A stretch of 8,231 nucleotides of DNA from an uncultured Hungatella sp. (GTDB taxonomy: Bacteria > Bacillota > Clostridia > Lachnospirales > Lachnospiraceae): assembly GCA_959018155.1 (NCBI GenBank), contig CAUEKH010000097.1, forward strand, positions 1 to 8,231, given 5' to 3'. The translations under genes and the position numbers were made by a program. Within the stretch, counting starts at the first letter, position 1. Each line of letters begins with the position of its first letter. Under the pieces are notes generated by a model. It was not told the origin of the DNA and searched no databases. It saw only the letters and a program-made list of their open reading frames with translations. This document shows, one piece after another, positions 1 to 6,925 of this stretch.

Positions 1-221
1 TTCATGGCCCCGGTGGCGGTGAGAATGCGCTCCATATTTAAGTAACTCTGGGTGGACGGCGCCGGACCGATGCAGATGGCTTCGTCCGCCAAAAGAGTGT
101 GAAGGCTTTCTCTGTCTGCCTCGGAATAGACTGCCACCGTCTTGATTCCCATTTCACGGCACGCCCGGATGATGCGAACCGCGATTTCTCCGCGGTTTGC
201 AATTAATATCTTATTAAACAT
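1..221 (-). CDS. accC: Biotin carboxylase subunit of acetyl-CoA carboxylase (N-terminal part)
   Basis: This is the first 73 codons of AccC; the rest lies beyond the left edge. AccC uses ATP and bicarbonate to carboxylate the biotin carried on AccB, the first half-reaction of malonyl-CoA synthesis in the cytosol. The visible start [20 protein letters not shown], followed by a VAVYSEAD segment and an ADEAICIGP segment, is the classic N-terminal domain of ATP-grasp biotin carboxylases. The ATG at 219-221 is 11 bases after the fabZ stop. Its ribosome site AGGTG (230-234) overlaps the fabZ TAG, so translation is probably coupled to fabZ. Pyruvate or propionyl-CoA carboxylases share this domain, but the neighbours accB and fabZ make the fatty-acid role nearly certain. 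The catalytic domain cannot be checked here. Confidence 0.96.
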   Translation of the reverse strand, partial: MFNKILIANRGEIAVRIIRACREMGIKTVAVYSEADRESLHTLLADEAICIGPAPSTQSYLNMERILTATGAM

Positions 222-232
222 ATGATTTACAC

Positions 233-655
233 CTATCCAATCATAAATGTCAGTTCTGCTGACGCAGCCAGTTTCCCGTCTACCGTTGCTGTGGCCTTTC
301 CAATTCCTACCGGCCCCTTCTGCTTGATTATCTCGCATTCCAGCTTCAGCTTATCGCCGGGATGAACCATTTTCTTGAATTTGGCATTGTTGATGCCGCC
401 AAAATAACCGATTTTTCCTTTATACGCATCCACGCTCAGCATGGCTACGGAACCGACCTGGGCCAGCGCCTCGATAATCAGCACGCCCGGCATCACCGGC
501 TCCTGCGGAAAATGGCCTGCGAAATACGGCTCGTCGTAAGTGACGCATTTATATCCGACCGCTCTGACACCCGGTTCCAGCTCTTCGATGCAGTCCACCA
601 GCAAAAATGGATGTCTGTGAGGAATAATTTCCTGAATTTCTTTAATACCCAACAT
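233..655 (-). CDS. fabZ: 3-hydroxyacyl-ACP dehydratase FabZ
   Basis: A 140-residue hot-dog-fold dehydratase of normal length. It removes water from 3-hydroxyacyl-ACP to give trans-2-enoyl-ACP. The start [20 protein letters not shown] is typical of the family. The active-site His48 lies in AGHFP, and Glu62 lies in the [12 protein letters not shown] helix; this is the His/Glu pair expected of FabZ. The ATG at 653-655 has an AGGAG ribosome site (664-668) at 8 bases. The gene follows accB after an unusually long 124-base gap and leads closely into accC. FabZ and FabA share the fold, but length, helix motif and context favour FabZ. No fabA, fabM or fabN isomerase gene is visible here, so the source of unsaturated acyl chains is not shown. 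Confidence 0.97.
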   Translation of the reverse strand: MLGIKEIQEIIPHRHPFLLVDCIEELEPGVRAVGYKCVTYDEPYFAGHFPQEPVMPGVLIIEALAQVGSVAMLSVDAYKGKIGYFGGINNAKFKKMVHPGDKLKLECEIIKQKGPVGIGKATATVDGKLAASAELTFMIG

Positions 656-702
656 GATATCTTCTCCTTTTCCTGCGGCTCATGGCAGGGATTCCTGATT
701 CG

Positions 703-728
703 CTGCCGGCTTTTTGGAAAACCGGCAG
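703..728 (-). other. Hairpin in the accB-fabZ intergenic gap
   Basis: CTGCCGG (703-709) pairs perfectly with CCGGCAG (722-728). After one mismatch, three more T-A pairs extend the stem inward. It sits in the middle of the 124-base accB-fabZ gap (656-779). No run of T follows it on the minus strand, so it does not look like a normal intrinsic terminator. It could be an mRNA processing or stability element; that is inference. Nothing else clear is seen in the gap. Confidence 0.5.
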
Positions 729-779
729 AGTCTGTTTCATTGAAGACGGTGACCTGTGCGCGGAGCGTGCAGGTTGTCG

Positions 780-1301
780 TTATCGGATTCTGAATAACGG
801 CTGGCCGTATTCAACAACGTCCTCATTTCCAACGAGAACCGCTTCTACAACGCCGTCGAATTCACTCTCAATCTCATTCATCAGTTTCATGGCCTCGATA
901 ATACCAAGAACCTGACCCTTCTTTACGGTGTCGCCCACCTTCACAAACGGATCGGCGTCCGGGGAAGACGCGTTATAAAAAGTACCGACCAGAGGGGAAG
1001 AAACCACCTTATCCGTCTCAAGACCAGTGGAAACCCCTGAAACATTCTCTCCGACAGCTGGTGTCGAATTCGCCTGGGAAACTTCCGGAACAATGGCTGC
1101 AACCGGATTTCCGGCTGCCTGGATGGCTGCGGTTACTGCCGGGGCTTCGGCCGCAAAATTTCCGACCGGCAGATTAGTAACTGTAATCGGTTTCTCTTCT
1201 TTTTTTATGGAAAGCTTTAAATTGCCTTCCTCCATTTTAAAACTGGTGAGGCCGTTTTCTGAAACCGCCTGCATCAGTCTGATAATATCATTAATCTCCA
1301 T
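780..1301 (-). CDS. accB: Biotin carboxyl carrier protein of acetyl-CoA carboxylase
   Basis: A 173-residue carrier protein. A covalently bound biotin shuttles CO2 from biotin carboxylase (AccC) to the carboxyltransferase (AccA/AccD). The N-terminal segment MEINDIIRLM...FKMEEGNLKLSI (about 1-35) is the usual BCCP start. An Ala/Pro/Val-rich flexible linker follows (about 40-95), then the biotinyl domain from about 100, beginning SSPLVGTFY. The biotin attachment site is EAMKLMNEI with Lys139, and the end EYGQPLFRIR is typical. The ATG at 1299-1301 follows an AGGAGG site (1307-1312) at 5 bases, and that site contains the fabF stop TAG (1311-1313), so coupling to fabF is likely. The biotin protein ligase is not in the window. 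Confidence 0.97.
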   Translation of the reverse strand: MEINDIIRLMQAVSENGLTSFKMEEGNLKLSIKKEEKPITVTNLPVGNFAAEAPAVTAAIQAAGNPVAAIVPEVSQANSTPAVGENVSGVSTGLETDKVVSSPLVGTFYNASSPDADPFVKVGDTVKKGQVLGIIEAMKLMNEIESEFDGVVEAVLVGNEDVVEYGQPLFRIR

Positions 1302-1310
1302 ACGATCCTC

Positions 1311-2549
1311 CTACAGAACGAATTTCTTCACTACAACACTGGCGTTATGGCCGCCGAAACCTAAGGAGTTGCTGATTGCCGCGTTGACGGTACAGGCAGT
1401 TCCCTGGCCCTTCATGTAGTTTAAATCACAGCCTTCGCCCTCTGTCTCCAGACCGGCAGTCGCATGGATAAAACCGTCCTGAATGGATTTTACACAGGTA
1501 ATGAATTCGACTCCGCCTGCAGCGCCTAAAAGGTGGCCTATCATGGATTTTGTGGAGTTGATTTTCACACTCTTTGCGTGCTCTCCGAGAGCAGCCTTGA
1601 TCGCCATAGTCTCAAATAAATCATTGTGGTGAGTGCTGGTTCCGTGAGCGTTGACGTAATCAATTTCCTCCGGCTTTAAAGACGCGTCCTGAATCGCGTT
1701 CAGCATGGCTCTTGCCGCGCCGCTTCCGTCCTCGGCCGGCGAGGTGATATGGTAGGCGTCACACGTAGCGCCGTAGCCTGCCATCTCAGCGTAAATGGTT
1801 GCGCCTCTCTTTAAAGCGTGCTCTAAGGATTCCAGCACGACGATACCCGCGCCTTCTCCCATGACGAAGCCGCTTCTGTCCCTGTCAAATGGGATGGAAG
1901 CGCGCATCGGATCTTCGGAGGTTGTCAGCGCTGTCAGCGCTGTAAATCCGGCTACCCCGATGGGGGAAATGCTGGCTTCCGTGCCGCCTGCAACCATTAC
2001 ATCGGCCTCCCCATACTGGATAGAACGGAATGCCTCTCCGATGGAGTGGGTTCCTGTGGCACACGCGGTCACAACATTAAAACATTTTCCCTTTAATCCA
2101 AACTGAATTGCCACATTTCCGGCAGCCATGTTGGAAATCATCATGGGAACGAGAAGCGGGTTTACGCGTCCCGGCCCTTTTTCCAGAAGCTTTTTATGTT
2201 CGCGTTCCATGGCCTGTAAGCTGCCGATTCCGGATCCTACTGATACGCCCACGCGGTACGGATCTTCCTCCGCCATATTGATTTTTGCGTCTTCCAGCGC
2301 TTCCTTCGTAGCTGCCACGGCAAATTGGGAGAAACGCTCCATACGCTTTGCCGCTTTCGGGTCCATATATGCCTTTGCGTCGAAATCTTTTACTTCCGCT
2401 GCCAGCTTTGCCTTATAATCGGTTGTATCAAACTGGGTAATCGGTCCGATTCCCACTCTTTTTTCTTTTAATCCGTTCCAGAAGCTCTCCACATCATTTC
2501 CAAGTGGTGTAATGGCTCCCATACCGGTTACAACTACTCTCGTCTTCAT
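1311..2549 (-). CDS. fabF: 3-oxoacyl-ACP synthase II (elongating condensing enzyme)
   Basis: A 412-residue thiolase-fold enzyme that condenses malonyl-ACP with acyl-ACP, lengthening the chain by two carbons with loss of CO2. The start MKTRVVVTGMGAITPLGNDV is standard for FabF. The catalytic triad is complete: Cys163 in VVTACATGTH, His302 in VNAHGTSTHHND and His339 in KSMIGHLLGAAGG. Lys334 lies before the last His, and the glycine-rich end NSLGFGGHN is present. Length and residue numbers nearly equal those of E. coli FabF. The ATG at 2547-2549 has a GAGGAG site (2558-2563) 8 bases upstream and is 19 bases from the fabG stop. It is the only FabF/FabB-type synthase here, so it may serve both saturated and unsaturated chains; that is inference. 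Confidence 0.98.
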   Translation of the reverse strand: MKTRVVVTGMGAITPLGNDVESFWNGLKEKRVGIGPITQFDTTDYKAKLAAEVKDFDAKAYMDPKAAKRMERFSQFAVAATKEALEDAKINMAEEDPYRVGVSVGSGIGSLQAMEREHKKLLEKGPGRVNPLLVPMMISNMAAGNVAIQFGLKGKCFNVVTACATGTHSIGEAFRSIQYGEADVMVAGGTEASISPIGVAGFTALTALTTSEDPMRASIPFDRDRSGFVMGEGAGIVVLESLEHALKRGATIYAEMAGYGATCDAYHITSPAEDGSGAARAMLNAIQDASLKPEEIDYVNAHGTSTHHNDLFETMAIKAALGEHAKSVKINSTKSMIGHLLGAAGGVEFITCVKSIQDGFIHATAGLETEGEGCDLNYMKGQGTACTVNAAISNSLGFGGHNASVVVKKFVL

Positions 2550-2568
2550 ACCATTTTCTCCTCACTGT

Positions 2569-3309
2569 TTACATTGCCATTCCGCCATCTACACACAGCA
2601 CCTGTCCAGTGATGTAGCCAGCCTTGTCTGAAGCCAGAAATGCCACCGCATCGGCGATATTTTCTGTTGTTCCAAAATGTTTCATCGGAATCTGTTCTGT
2701 CACAGACGTCTTCACGTTTTCTGATAAAACCTCTGTCATCTCCGTCTCAATGAATCCTGGCGCCACAGCGTTGACCGTTATGCCTCTGCTGGCCGCCTCC
2801 CTGGCAAATGACTTTGTGATTCCGATCACTCCTGCCTTTGCAGCGCAGTAATTCGCCTGCCCGGCATTTCCAAGAACGCCGGAAACAGAAGAAATATTGA
2901 TGATGCGGCCGCCTTTCTGCTTAATCATCTGACGGGCCACATGCTTTATGCAGTTGAACACGCCTTTTAAATTCGTGTCAATTACAGCGTCGAAGTCTTC
3001 CTCGGACATCTTCATCAACAGATTATCTCTCGTAATTCCCGCGTTGTTTACCAGGATATCAATTCTTCCGTACGTTTCCACCACGGTCTTCATCATCGCT
3101 GCCACGCTCTCGTAATCCGATACGCTGCACTGAACAGCCATTGCTTTTTTGCCCTGACTGGTAATGATGTTTACCACTTCCTCCGCTTTAGCCGCGGATC
3201 CGTTATAATTGACTACCACCGTCGCGCCTTCTTCAGCCAGCTTAAGCGCTATGGCGCGGCCGATTCCTCTTCCGGCGCCGGTTACGACAGCTACTTTTCC
3301 CTCTAACAT
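2569..3309 (-). CDS. fabG: 3-oxoacyl-ACP reductase FabG
   Basis: A 246-residue short-chain dehydrogenase/reductase that reduces 3-oxoacyl-ACP to (R)-3-hydroxyacyl-ACP, with NADPH as the family's usual donor. The Rossmann cofactor loop is TGAGRGIG (residues 10-17), and NNAG follows at 88-91. The catalytic set is Asn113, Ser141, Tyr154 and Lys158 in YCAAK. The C-terminus [14 protein letters not shown] is typical. I place the start at the ATG 3307-3309. It gives the canonical [11 protein letters not shown] start and has an ideal AGGAGG at 8 bases. An in-frame TTG at 3352-3354 would add 15 residues that overlap the fabD end and are unlike the family. The gene lies 31 bases after fabD. Confidence 0.97.
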   Translation of the reverse strand: MLEGKVAVVTGAGRGIGRAIALKLAEEGATVVVNYNGSAAKAEEVVNIITSQGKKAMAVQCSVSDYESVAAMMKTVVETYGRIDILVNNAGITRDNLLMKMSEEDFDAVIDTNLKGVFNCIKHVARQMIKQKGGRIINISSVSGVLGNAGQANYCAAKAGVIGITKSFAREAASRGITVNAVAPGFIETEMTEVLSENVKTSVTEQIPMKHFGTTENIADAVAFLASDKAGYITGQVLCVDGGMAM

Positions 3310-3317
3310 TCCGGCAT

Positions 3318-3323
3318 CCTCCT
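3318..3323 (-). promoter_or_regulatory. Ribosome binding site deciding the fabG start
   Basis: AGGAGG on the minus strand (AAAAGGAGG when extended), 8 bases before the ATG at 3307-3309. It supports the 246-residue fabG product over the longer TTG-initiated reading, whose start lies inside the last codons of fabD. Confidence 0.85.
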
Positions 3324-3340
3324 TTTCCTGCTCATTTTTA

Positions 3341-4249
3341 CTAAAACTTATCAATATCTGCCAGTTTCTCTATATTAATGACTTTTACATCTCTTGTAAT
3401 CTTTCTCATAAATCCGGCCAGTGTCTTACCCGGTCCGATTTCCACGAAGGTGTCCACCCCATTATTTAACATGGTTTCCACACTCTGCTGCCAGCGCACG
3501 GAGGAGGAAACCTGTTTTTCTAACAGTGGCTTCACATCTCCTTCGTCTGTCACGAATTCTGCCGTCACATTGGCTACATATGGGATAACCGGTTTGTGGA
3601 TTTCCACCTCTTCCAGTACTTTTCCAAGCTTTTCGCCTGCCTCTTTCAGCATGGCGGAGTGGAACGGCCCGCTGACATTGAGCATGACAGCCCGCTTCGC
3701 TCCCGCAGCCAGAAGTTTTTCATTTGCCGTCTCAACGGCCTGCTTCCGTCCGGAAATGACAATCTGTCCCGGACAATTGTAGTTGGCGATCTGTACGCCT
3801 TCGATATCCCTGATAACTTCCTCGATTTTTGAGGCATCCAGTGCAAGGATTGCCGCCATGGCTCCAATTCCCACCGGAACAGCCTCCTGCATCAGGATTC
3901 CCCTCTGTCTCACCGTCCGGATGGCATCCGCGTCGCTCAGTACGCCTGCGGCTGCCAGCGCGCAATATTCTCCCAGGCTCAGTCCTGCCGCCACATCCGG
4001 CTTTACGCCTTTTTTCTCTTCCAGTACCCGCATCATGGCAATACTTGTGGTCACCATGGCCGCCTGGGTATACTCTGTGATATCCAGCCTGTCATTTTTC
4101 TCAAAACACAGCTCCGGCACGGAAAAACCAAGAATCTCCGACGCCATATCGAAAATGCGTTTTCCTGTTTCCGTCTCTTCATAAAAATCCTGACCCATTC
4201 CACAGTACTGTGCGCCCTGTCCCGGGAAAATAAATGCGATTCTGCTCAT
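3341..4249 (-). CDS. fabD: Malonyl-CoA:ACP transacylase
   Basis: A 302-residue acyltransferase that moves the malonyl group from CoA to the phosphopantetheine arm of AcpP, supplying the extender unit for FabH and FabF. The start [20 protein letters not shown] carries the family GQGAQ motif. The nucleophile elbow is GLSLGEY with Ser91. Arg116 in RQRG contacts the malonyl carboxylate in known structures, and His197 in SGPFHS completes the dyad. The C-terminal [11 protein letters not shown] segment is also standard. The ATG at 4247-4249 has an AAGGAG site (4260-4265) at 10 bases. A 99-base gap separates it from fabK, longer than most junctions in this cluster. Confidence 0.98.
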   Translation of the reverse strand: MSRIAFIFPGQGAQYCGMGQDFYEETETGKRIFDMASEILGFSVPELCFEKNDRLDITEYTQAAMVTTSIAMMRVLEEKKGVKPDVAAGLSLGEYCALAAAGVLSDADAIRTVRQRGILMQEAVPVGIGAMAAILALDASKIEEVIRDIEGVQIANYNCPGQIVISGRKQAVETANEKLLAAGAKRAVMLNVSGPFHSAMLKEAGEKLGKVLEEVEIHKPVIPYVANVTAEFVTDEGDVKPLLEKQVSSSVRWQQSVETMLNNGVDTFVEIGPGKTLAGFMRKITRDVKVINIEKLADIDKF

Positions 4250-4279
4250 ATTTTTGTAACTCCTTTTTTGACGGTGTTT

Positions 4280-4349
4280 CTGCTTCTTATTGGCCTGCTT
4301 CGGCCATACTGTCTATAAAACTGCTTCTCTTATCCGATCCGGCTGCTTC
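4280..4349 (-). repeat. Four copies of GAAGCAG between fabK and fabD
   Basis: On the minus strand the heptamer GAAGCAG occurs at 4343-4349, 4321-4327, 4295-4301 and 4280-4286, within 70 bases of the 99-base fabK-fabD gap. The first copy begins on the last base of the fabK stop. The third lies in the loop and flank of a small hairpin, TGGCC/GGCCA (4291-4295 and 4302-4306). No function is recognised; it may be chance or the relic of a small tandem expansion. Confidence 0.4.
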
Positions 4350-5272
4350 TATCTGGAAAGCAGCTTCTCAGCCTGTTCCATCATTTCATCAATCATTTCT
4401 TTGCAGGTCTGCTCTTTGCTTATCATTCCCGCAATCTGACCTGCCATAACGGTTCCGTTGGTAACGTCGCCTTCCTGGACTGCCTTTCTCAAGGTTCCCA
4501 GTGTTAAGTACTCCAGTTCTTCAAAGCTCTTGCCTTCCTGCTCCAGCTTCACATATTCCCTGGTCATCTGATTTCTCAAGCATCTTACGGGATGGCCGTG
4601 AGTCCGCCCGGTTACTGCCGAGTCAATATCCTTGGCCTTGATGATGCGCTGTTTGTAATTCTCATGGACAATGGATTCCTTCGCCACAACGAACCGGGTT
4701 CCCATCTGCACAGCTTCCGCGCCCAGCATGAAGGCCGCCGCAATCCCGCGGCCGTCTGCGATTCCGCCTGCCGCGATAACCGGGATTGACACTGCGTCCA
4801 CAACCTGCGGTACCAGCGTCATGGTCGTCTGCTCGCCGATATGTCCACCGGATTCGCATCCTTCGGCTACAACAGCGTCGGCGCCATAGCGCTCCATCCT
4901 CTTTGCAAGCGCTACCGAAGCAACCACCGGAATCACCTTAATTCCGGCGTTTTTCCACATTTCCATGTACTTTTCCGGATTACCGGCACCGGTCGTGACA
5001 ACCTTGATACCCTCTTCCACAACTACCTTTGCAACCTCATCCGCGTGAGGGCTTAAGAGCATGACATTGACACCAATTGGCTTATCTGTCAGTTCTTTTG
5101 CTTTTCTGATTTCATCACGGACCACCTCAGCAGGCGCGTTAGCTCCGCCAATCAGTCCCAAACCGCCGGCTTCTGATACCGCGGCAGCCAGATGATGCTC
5201 CGCAACCCAGGCCATACCGCCCTGGATGATGGGATATTCAATTCCTAAAAGCTCCGTAATTCTGGTTTTCAT
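4349..5272 (-). CDS. fabK: Enoyl-ACP reductase II (FMN-dependent)
   Basis: A 307-residue TIM-barrel flavoprotein of the nitronate monooxygenase/FabK family. It carries out the last step of each cycle, reducing trans-2-enoyl-ACP to acyl-ACP with NAD(P)H through FMN. The start contains IEYPIIQGGMAWVAEHHLAA, and AGGLGLIGG follows. CESGGHIGE carries His144, the same number as the catalytic His of pneumococcal FabK. AAGGIADGRGI and MGTRFV form the phosphate-binding part of the barrel. It replaces FabI, and FabK enzymes are known to be refractory to triclosan. The ATG overlaps the acpP TGA by one base (TGATG) with only a modest GGAAGG ribosome site, so coupling to acpP is likely. A plain nitronate monooxygenase is the alternative, but the context argues against it. 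Confidence 0.95.
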   Translation of the reverse strand: MKTRITELLGIEYPIIQGGMAWVAEHHLAAAVSEAGGLGLIGGANAPAEVVRDEIRKAKELTDKPIGVNVMLLSPHADEVAKVVVEEGIKVVTTGAGNPEKYMEMWKNAGIKVIPVVASVALAKRMERYGADAVVAEGCESGGHIGEQTTMTLVPQVVDAVSIPVIAAGGIADGRGIAAAFMLGAEAVQMGTRFVVAKESIVHENYKQRIIKAKDIDSAVTGRTHGHPVRCLRNQMTREYVKLEQEGKSFEELEYLTLGTLRKAVQEGDVTNGTVMAGQIAGMISKEQTCKEMIDEMMEQAEKLLSR

Positions 5273-5505
5273 CAGCCTTCCACGCCCTTTTCTTTTAAAT
5301 AGTCCATAACTTTATTTACTGTCGTAAGCTGCTCTAAATCCTCAGATGGAATCTCTACAGAATACTCATCCTCTAAAGCCATAACAAGTTCAAATAAATC
5401 CAGTGAATCAGCGCCTAAATCCTCTTTAAAGGAAGACTCTGCGGTAATTGTCTCCGCATCAACGTTTAACTGCTCTGCAATAATTTCTTTCATTTTCTCT
5501 AACAT
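5272..5505 (-). CDS. acpP: Acyl carrier protein
   Basis: A 77-residue acidic carrier that holds growing acyl chains on a 4'-phosphopantetheine arm. The attachment site is Ser34 in [18 protein letters not shown], the strongly conserved start of helix II used by FabD, FabH, FabK and the other enzymes. Length and charge are normal. The ATG at 5503-5505 has a GAGGAG site (5516-5521) at about 10 bases. It lies 127 bases after fabH, and this gap contains a separate promoter with a FabT-type operator, so acpP and the genes after it can probably be transcribed apart from fabH. The stop is shared with the fabK start. The holo-ACP synthase gene is not in the window. Confidence 0.98.
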   Translation of the reverse strand: MLEKMKEIIAEQLNVDAETITAESSFKEDLGADSLDLFELVMALEDEYSVEIPSEDLEQLTTVNKVMDYLKEKGVEG

Positions 5506-5551
5506 GGTTTCATTTCTCCTCTTACTCTTTGATTTTCTTTCATTTGATGAT

Positions 5552-5583
5552 ACGGTTCAATGCCGGTCTGCTGGCTGAACCGT
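5552..5583 (-). other. Hairpin at the 5' end of the acpP leader
   Basis: ACGGTTCA (5552-5559) pairs perfectly over 8 bp with TGAACCGT (5576-5583), and GCC/GGC (5562-5564 and 5573-5575) adds an inner stem across a two-base bulge. The start of transcription predicted from the promoter at 5587-5615 is near 5580, so the hairpin would lie at or very near the mRNA 5' end. No T run follows. A role in 5'-end stability is inference. Confidence 0.5.
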
Positions 5584-5586
5584 TCT

Positions 5587-5615
5587 ATTATGATGCTATA
5601 TACTTTGATTATCAA
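5587..5615 (-). promoter_or_regulatory. Predicted sigma-A-type promoter of acpP-fabK-...
   Basis: On the minus strand, -35 TTGATA (5610-5615) and -10 CATAAT (5587-5592) are separated by exactly 17 bases. Each box differs from consensus by one base. Transcription would start near 5580, giving a leader of about 75 bases before acpP. The -35 lies inside the palindrome at 5600-5620, as expected of a repressor-controlled promoter. Confidence 0.65.
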
Positions 5616-5620
5616 AGTAT
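5600..5620. promoter_or_regulatory. FabT-type operator in front of acpP
   Basis: A perfect inverted repeat with 10-bp arms, ATACTTTGAT (5600-5609) and ATCAAAGTAT (5611-5620), around one central base. Its core TTTGATTATCAAA (5604-5616) equals the core of the palindrome bound by FabT, the MarR-family repressor of fatty-acid synthesis in streptococci and relatives. Position over the -35 box supports repression. Family knowledge says FabT binds better with long-chain acyl-ACP, giving end-product feedback. That a FabT homologue reads this site here is inference. Confidence 0.75.
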
Positions 5621-5632
5621 TAGTCTTTTTAA

Positions 5633-6598
5633 TTACCACTCCAAAAGAGTGGCTCCCCAGGTAAGTCCTGCACCAAAACCGGATAAAATCAGCTTATCTC
5701 CCGGTTTCAATTTTCCGGCCCGGTTCATCTCGTCCAGCAGAATCGGTATGGAAGCCCCTGAGGTGTTCCCGTATCTGTCGAGATTCATCGGGAATTTTTC
5801 CATCGGTATCTTCAGCCTTTTCGCTATGGATTCGAAAATCCGGTAATTTGCCTGATGCAGAATAAAATATTTAATTTCACTGATGTCTGTTCCGCTCTCA
5901 TCGAGCGTTTTCCTGATTGCTTCCGGTACGGTCTTCACCGCGAATTTAAATACTTCCTGTCCATTCATGGTCATATAGCCAAGCTCCGGCTTCTTCCCGG
6001 TCAGGAAATTCCCGGTTGTACGGCCGCCGCAATCCAGCACGCTTCCTCTCGATCCATCCGCGCCCATAACCATGTGGACAATCCCGGTCTCCTCTGCTTT
6101 GACAACCGCAGCCCCGGCCCCGTCGCCAAAAAGGACACACGTACTTCTGTCATTCCAGTCAATCAGTTTGCTCAATGTGTCGGCCCCAATGACCAGTCCC
6201 GTGCGGTAAATCCCCGCCTTAAAGAAGCTGTGGACCGTATTCAGGGCAAAAATAAAACCGGAACACGCGGCGCTTACGTCGAATGCCACTGCATGAACCG
6301 CTCCGATTTCCGCCTGGACCTCACACGCCCCGCTGGGAAAACACCGGTCTGCCGAGGAGGTTGCCAGAACAATGATATCCAGTTCTTCCGGTTTCACACC
6401 CGACTGCTCCAGCGCTCTCTTCGCCGCCTTTACCGCCAGGTCCGAGGTTCCGGATTCTGCCGAAGCAATCCGCCGCTCCCGGATTCCGGTTCTGGGACGA
6501 ATCCACTCATCACTGGTATCTACCACTTTCGACAGATCGTCATTGGTAACCACCTGCTCCGGTACAGCCGAACCAGTTCCTATAATTCTTGTTGTCAT
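5633..6598 (-). CDS. fabH: 3-oxoacyl-ACP synthase III (initiating condensing enzyme)
   Basis: A 321-residue thiolase-fold enzyme that starts fatty-acid synthesis by condensing a short acyl-CoA with malonyl-ACP. The start MTTRIIGTGSAVPEQVVTND and the segment DEWIRPRTGIRERRIA are typical. The catalytic triad is intact: Cys112 in VSAACSGFIFAL, His248 in ILHQAN and Asn278 in RYGNTSGASIP, closely matching E. coli numbers (112, 244, 274). The end GFGAGLTWGATLLEW is also standard. Whether the primer is acetyl-CoA or a branched acyl-CoA cannot be read from these motifs. The ATG at 6596-6598 has a GGGGG site (6604-6608). It is the first gene of the cluster and has its own promoter with operators about 100 bases upstream. 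Confidence 0.97.
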   Translation of the reverse strand: MTTRIIGTGSAVPEQVVTNDDLSKVVDTSDEWIRPRTGIRERRIASAESGTSDLAVKAAKRALEQSGVKPEELDIIVLATSSADRCFPSGACEVQAEIGAVHAVAFDVSAACSGFIFALNTVHSFFKAGIYRTGLVIGADTLSKLIDWNDRSTCVLFGDGAGAAVVKAEETGIVHMVMGADGSRGSVLDCGGRTTGNFLTGKKPELGYMTMNGQEVFKFAVKTVPEAIRKTLDESGTDISEIKYFILHQANYRIFESIAKRLKIPMEKFPMNLDRYGNTSGASIPILLDEMNRAGKLKPGDKLILSGFGAGLTWGATLLEW

Positions 6599-6643
6599 AA
6601 TTTCCCCCGTTCACTCCGCGCATTTGCACGGTCAGGAAGTCGG

Positions 6644-6660
6644 GAAAACCCAAGGTTTTC
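6644..6660 (-). other. Small hairpin in the fabH leader
   Basis: GAAAACC (6644-6650) and GGTTTTC (6654-6660) form a perfect 7-bp stem with a three-base loop, about midway in the predicted leader of roughly 100 bases. No long T run follows on the minus strand and no known riboswitch class is recognised. Confidence 0.4.
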
Positions 6661-6675
6661 ACCTGTCTCTGATGT

Positions 6676-6688
6676 TTTGTAATTCAAA
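6676..6688. promoter_or_regulatory. Second, degenerate FabT-type site near fabH
   Basis: TTTGTAATTCAAA keeps the outer TTTG and CAAA of the operator at the same spacing as the stronger site at 6692-6704, with its centre 16 bp downstream of that site for fabH. The inner positions differ from the core at four places when read on the minus strand, so it would be a weak or accessory site at best. Confidence 0.35.
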
Positions 6689-6691
6689 TGT

Positions 6692-6704
6692 TTTGATATT
6701 CAAA
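6692..6704. promoter_or_regulatory. FabT-type operator at the fabH promoter
   Basis: Read on the minus strand this is TTTGAATATCAAA, one base from the core TTTGATTATCAAA present perfectly in front of acpP. It begins three bases after the -10 box, so it covers the predicted transcription start near 6701. A bound protein there would block initiation. Two matching sites at two promoters of one fab cluster support a real regulon. Confidence 0.7.
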
Positions 6705-6707
6705 CTA

Positions 6708-6736
6708 ATTCTATATAATGCGGGGCGGTTTGTCAA
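6708..6736 (-). promoter_or_regulatory. Predicted sigma-A-type promoter of fabH
   Basis: On the minus strand, a perfect -35 TTGACA (6731-6736), a 17-base spacer and -10 TAGAAT (6708-6713, one mismatch). The start would be near 6701, with a leader of about 100 bases. The -35 lies in the terminal repeat of the palindromic element at 6723-7120, while the -10 lies outside it. Confidence 0.75.
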
Positions 6737-6885
6737 GAAGAATTTTACATTTTTGTAATGCCATTGCCATTTATGGCCCTGCGGTGTGGAAGACCCGGAG
6801 AAGAGGCGGGGCCTGCCTGTACATTTTTGACGATTTGTTGGAAGGTGCGTCCGTTCTCAGGGCGGCGCGATACGGCCAGGAGGGA

Positions 6886-6914
6886 GAAAATCCGGCCTAC
6901 AAAGCCGGATTTTC
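6886..6914. terminator. Apical hairpin 1, possible bidirectional terminator
   Basis: GAAAATCCGGC (6886-6896) and GCCGGATTTTC (6904-6914) form a perfect 11-bp stem with a 7-base loop. The GC-rich inner stem with A/T-rich outer arms gives TTTT at the exit on either strand. It is the best candidate for ending rsmI transcripts before fabH, but its location inside a larger palindrome makes the terminator role uncertain. Confidence 0.5.
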
Positions 6915-6925
6915 AGCAGGCCTGA

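Noticed and set aside
642..740. Small minus-strand frame (32 codons) between accB and fabZ
   Set aside because: It has no convincing ribosome site, contains the hairpin arms and overlaps the fabZ start; its basic tail comes from the purine-rich fabZ ribosome site.
362..793. Plus-strand open frame opposite fabZ and accB ends
   Set aside because: It lies antisense to well-supported genes, has no recognised domain and no ribosome site; the same holds for the other plus-strand frames across the fab genes.
3310..3354. Fifteen-residue N-terminal extension of FabG from a TTG start
   Set aside because: It overlaps the end of fabD, does not look like the family, and the internal ATG has a perfect ribosome site.
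5506..5632. FapR operator upstream of acpP
   Set aside because: The palindrome has TTTGAT/ATCAAA arms rather than the TTAGTACC-type arms of FapR sites; FabT fits much better.
6599..6700. Riboswitch or attenuator in the fabH leader
   Set aside because: Only one small 7-bp hairpin is visible, with no T run and no recognisable aptamer pattern.
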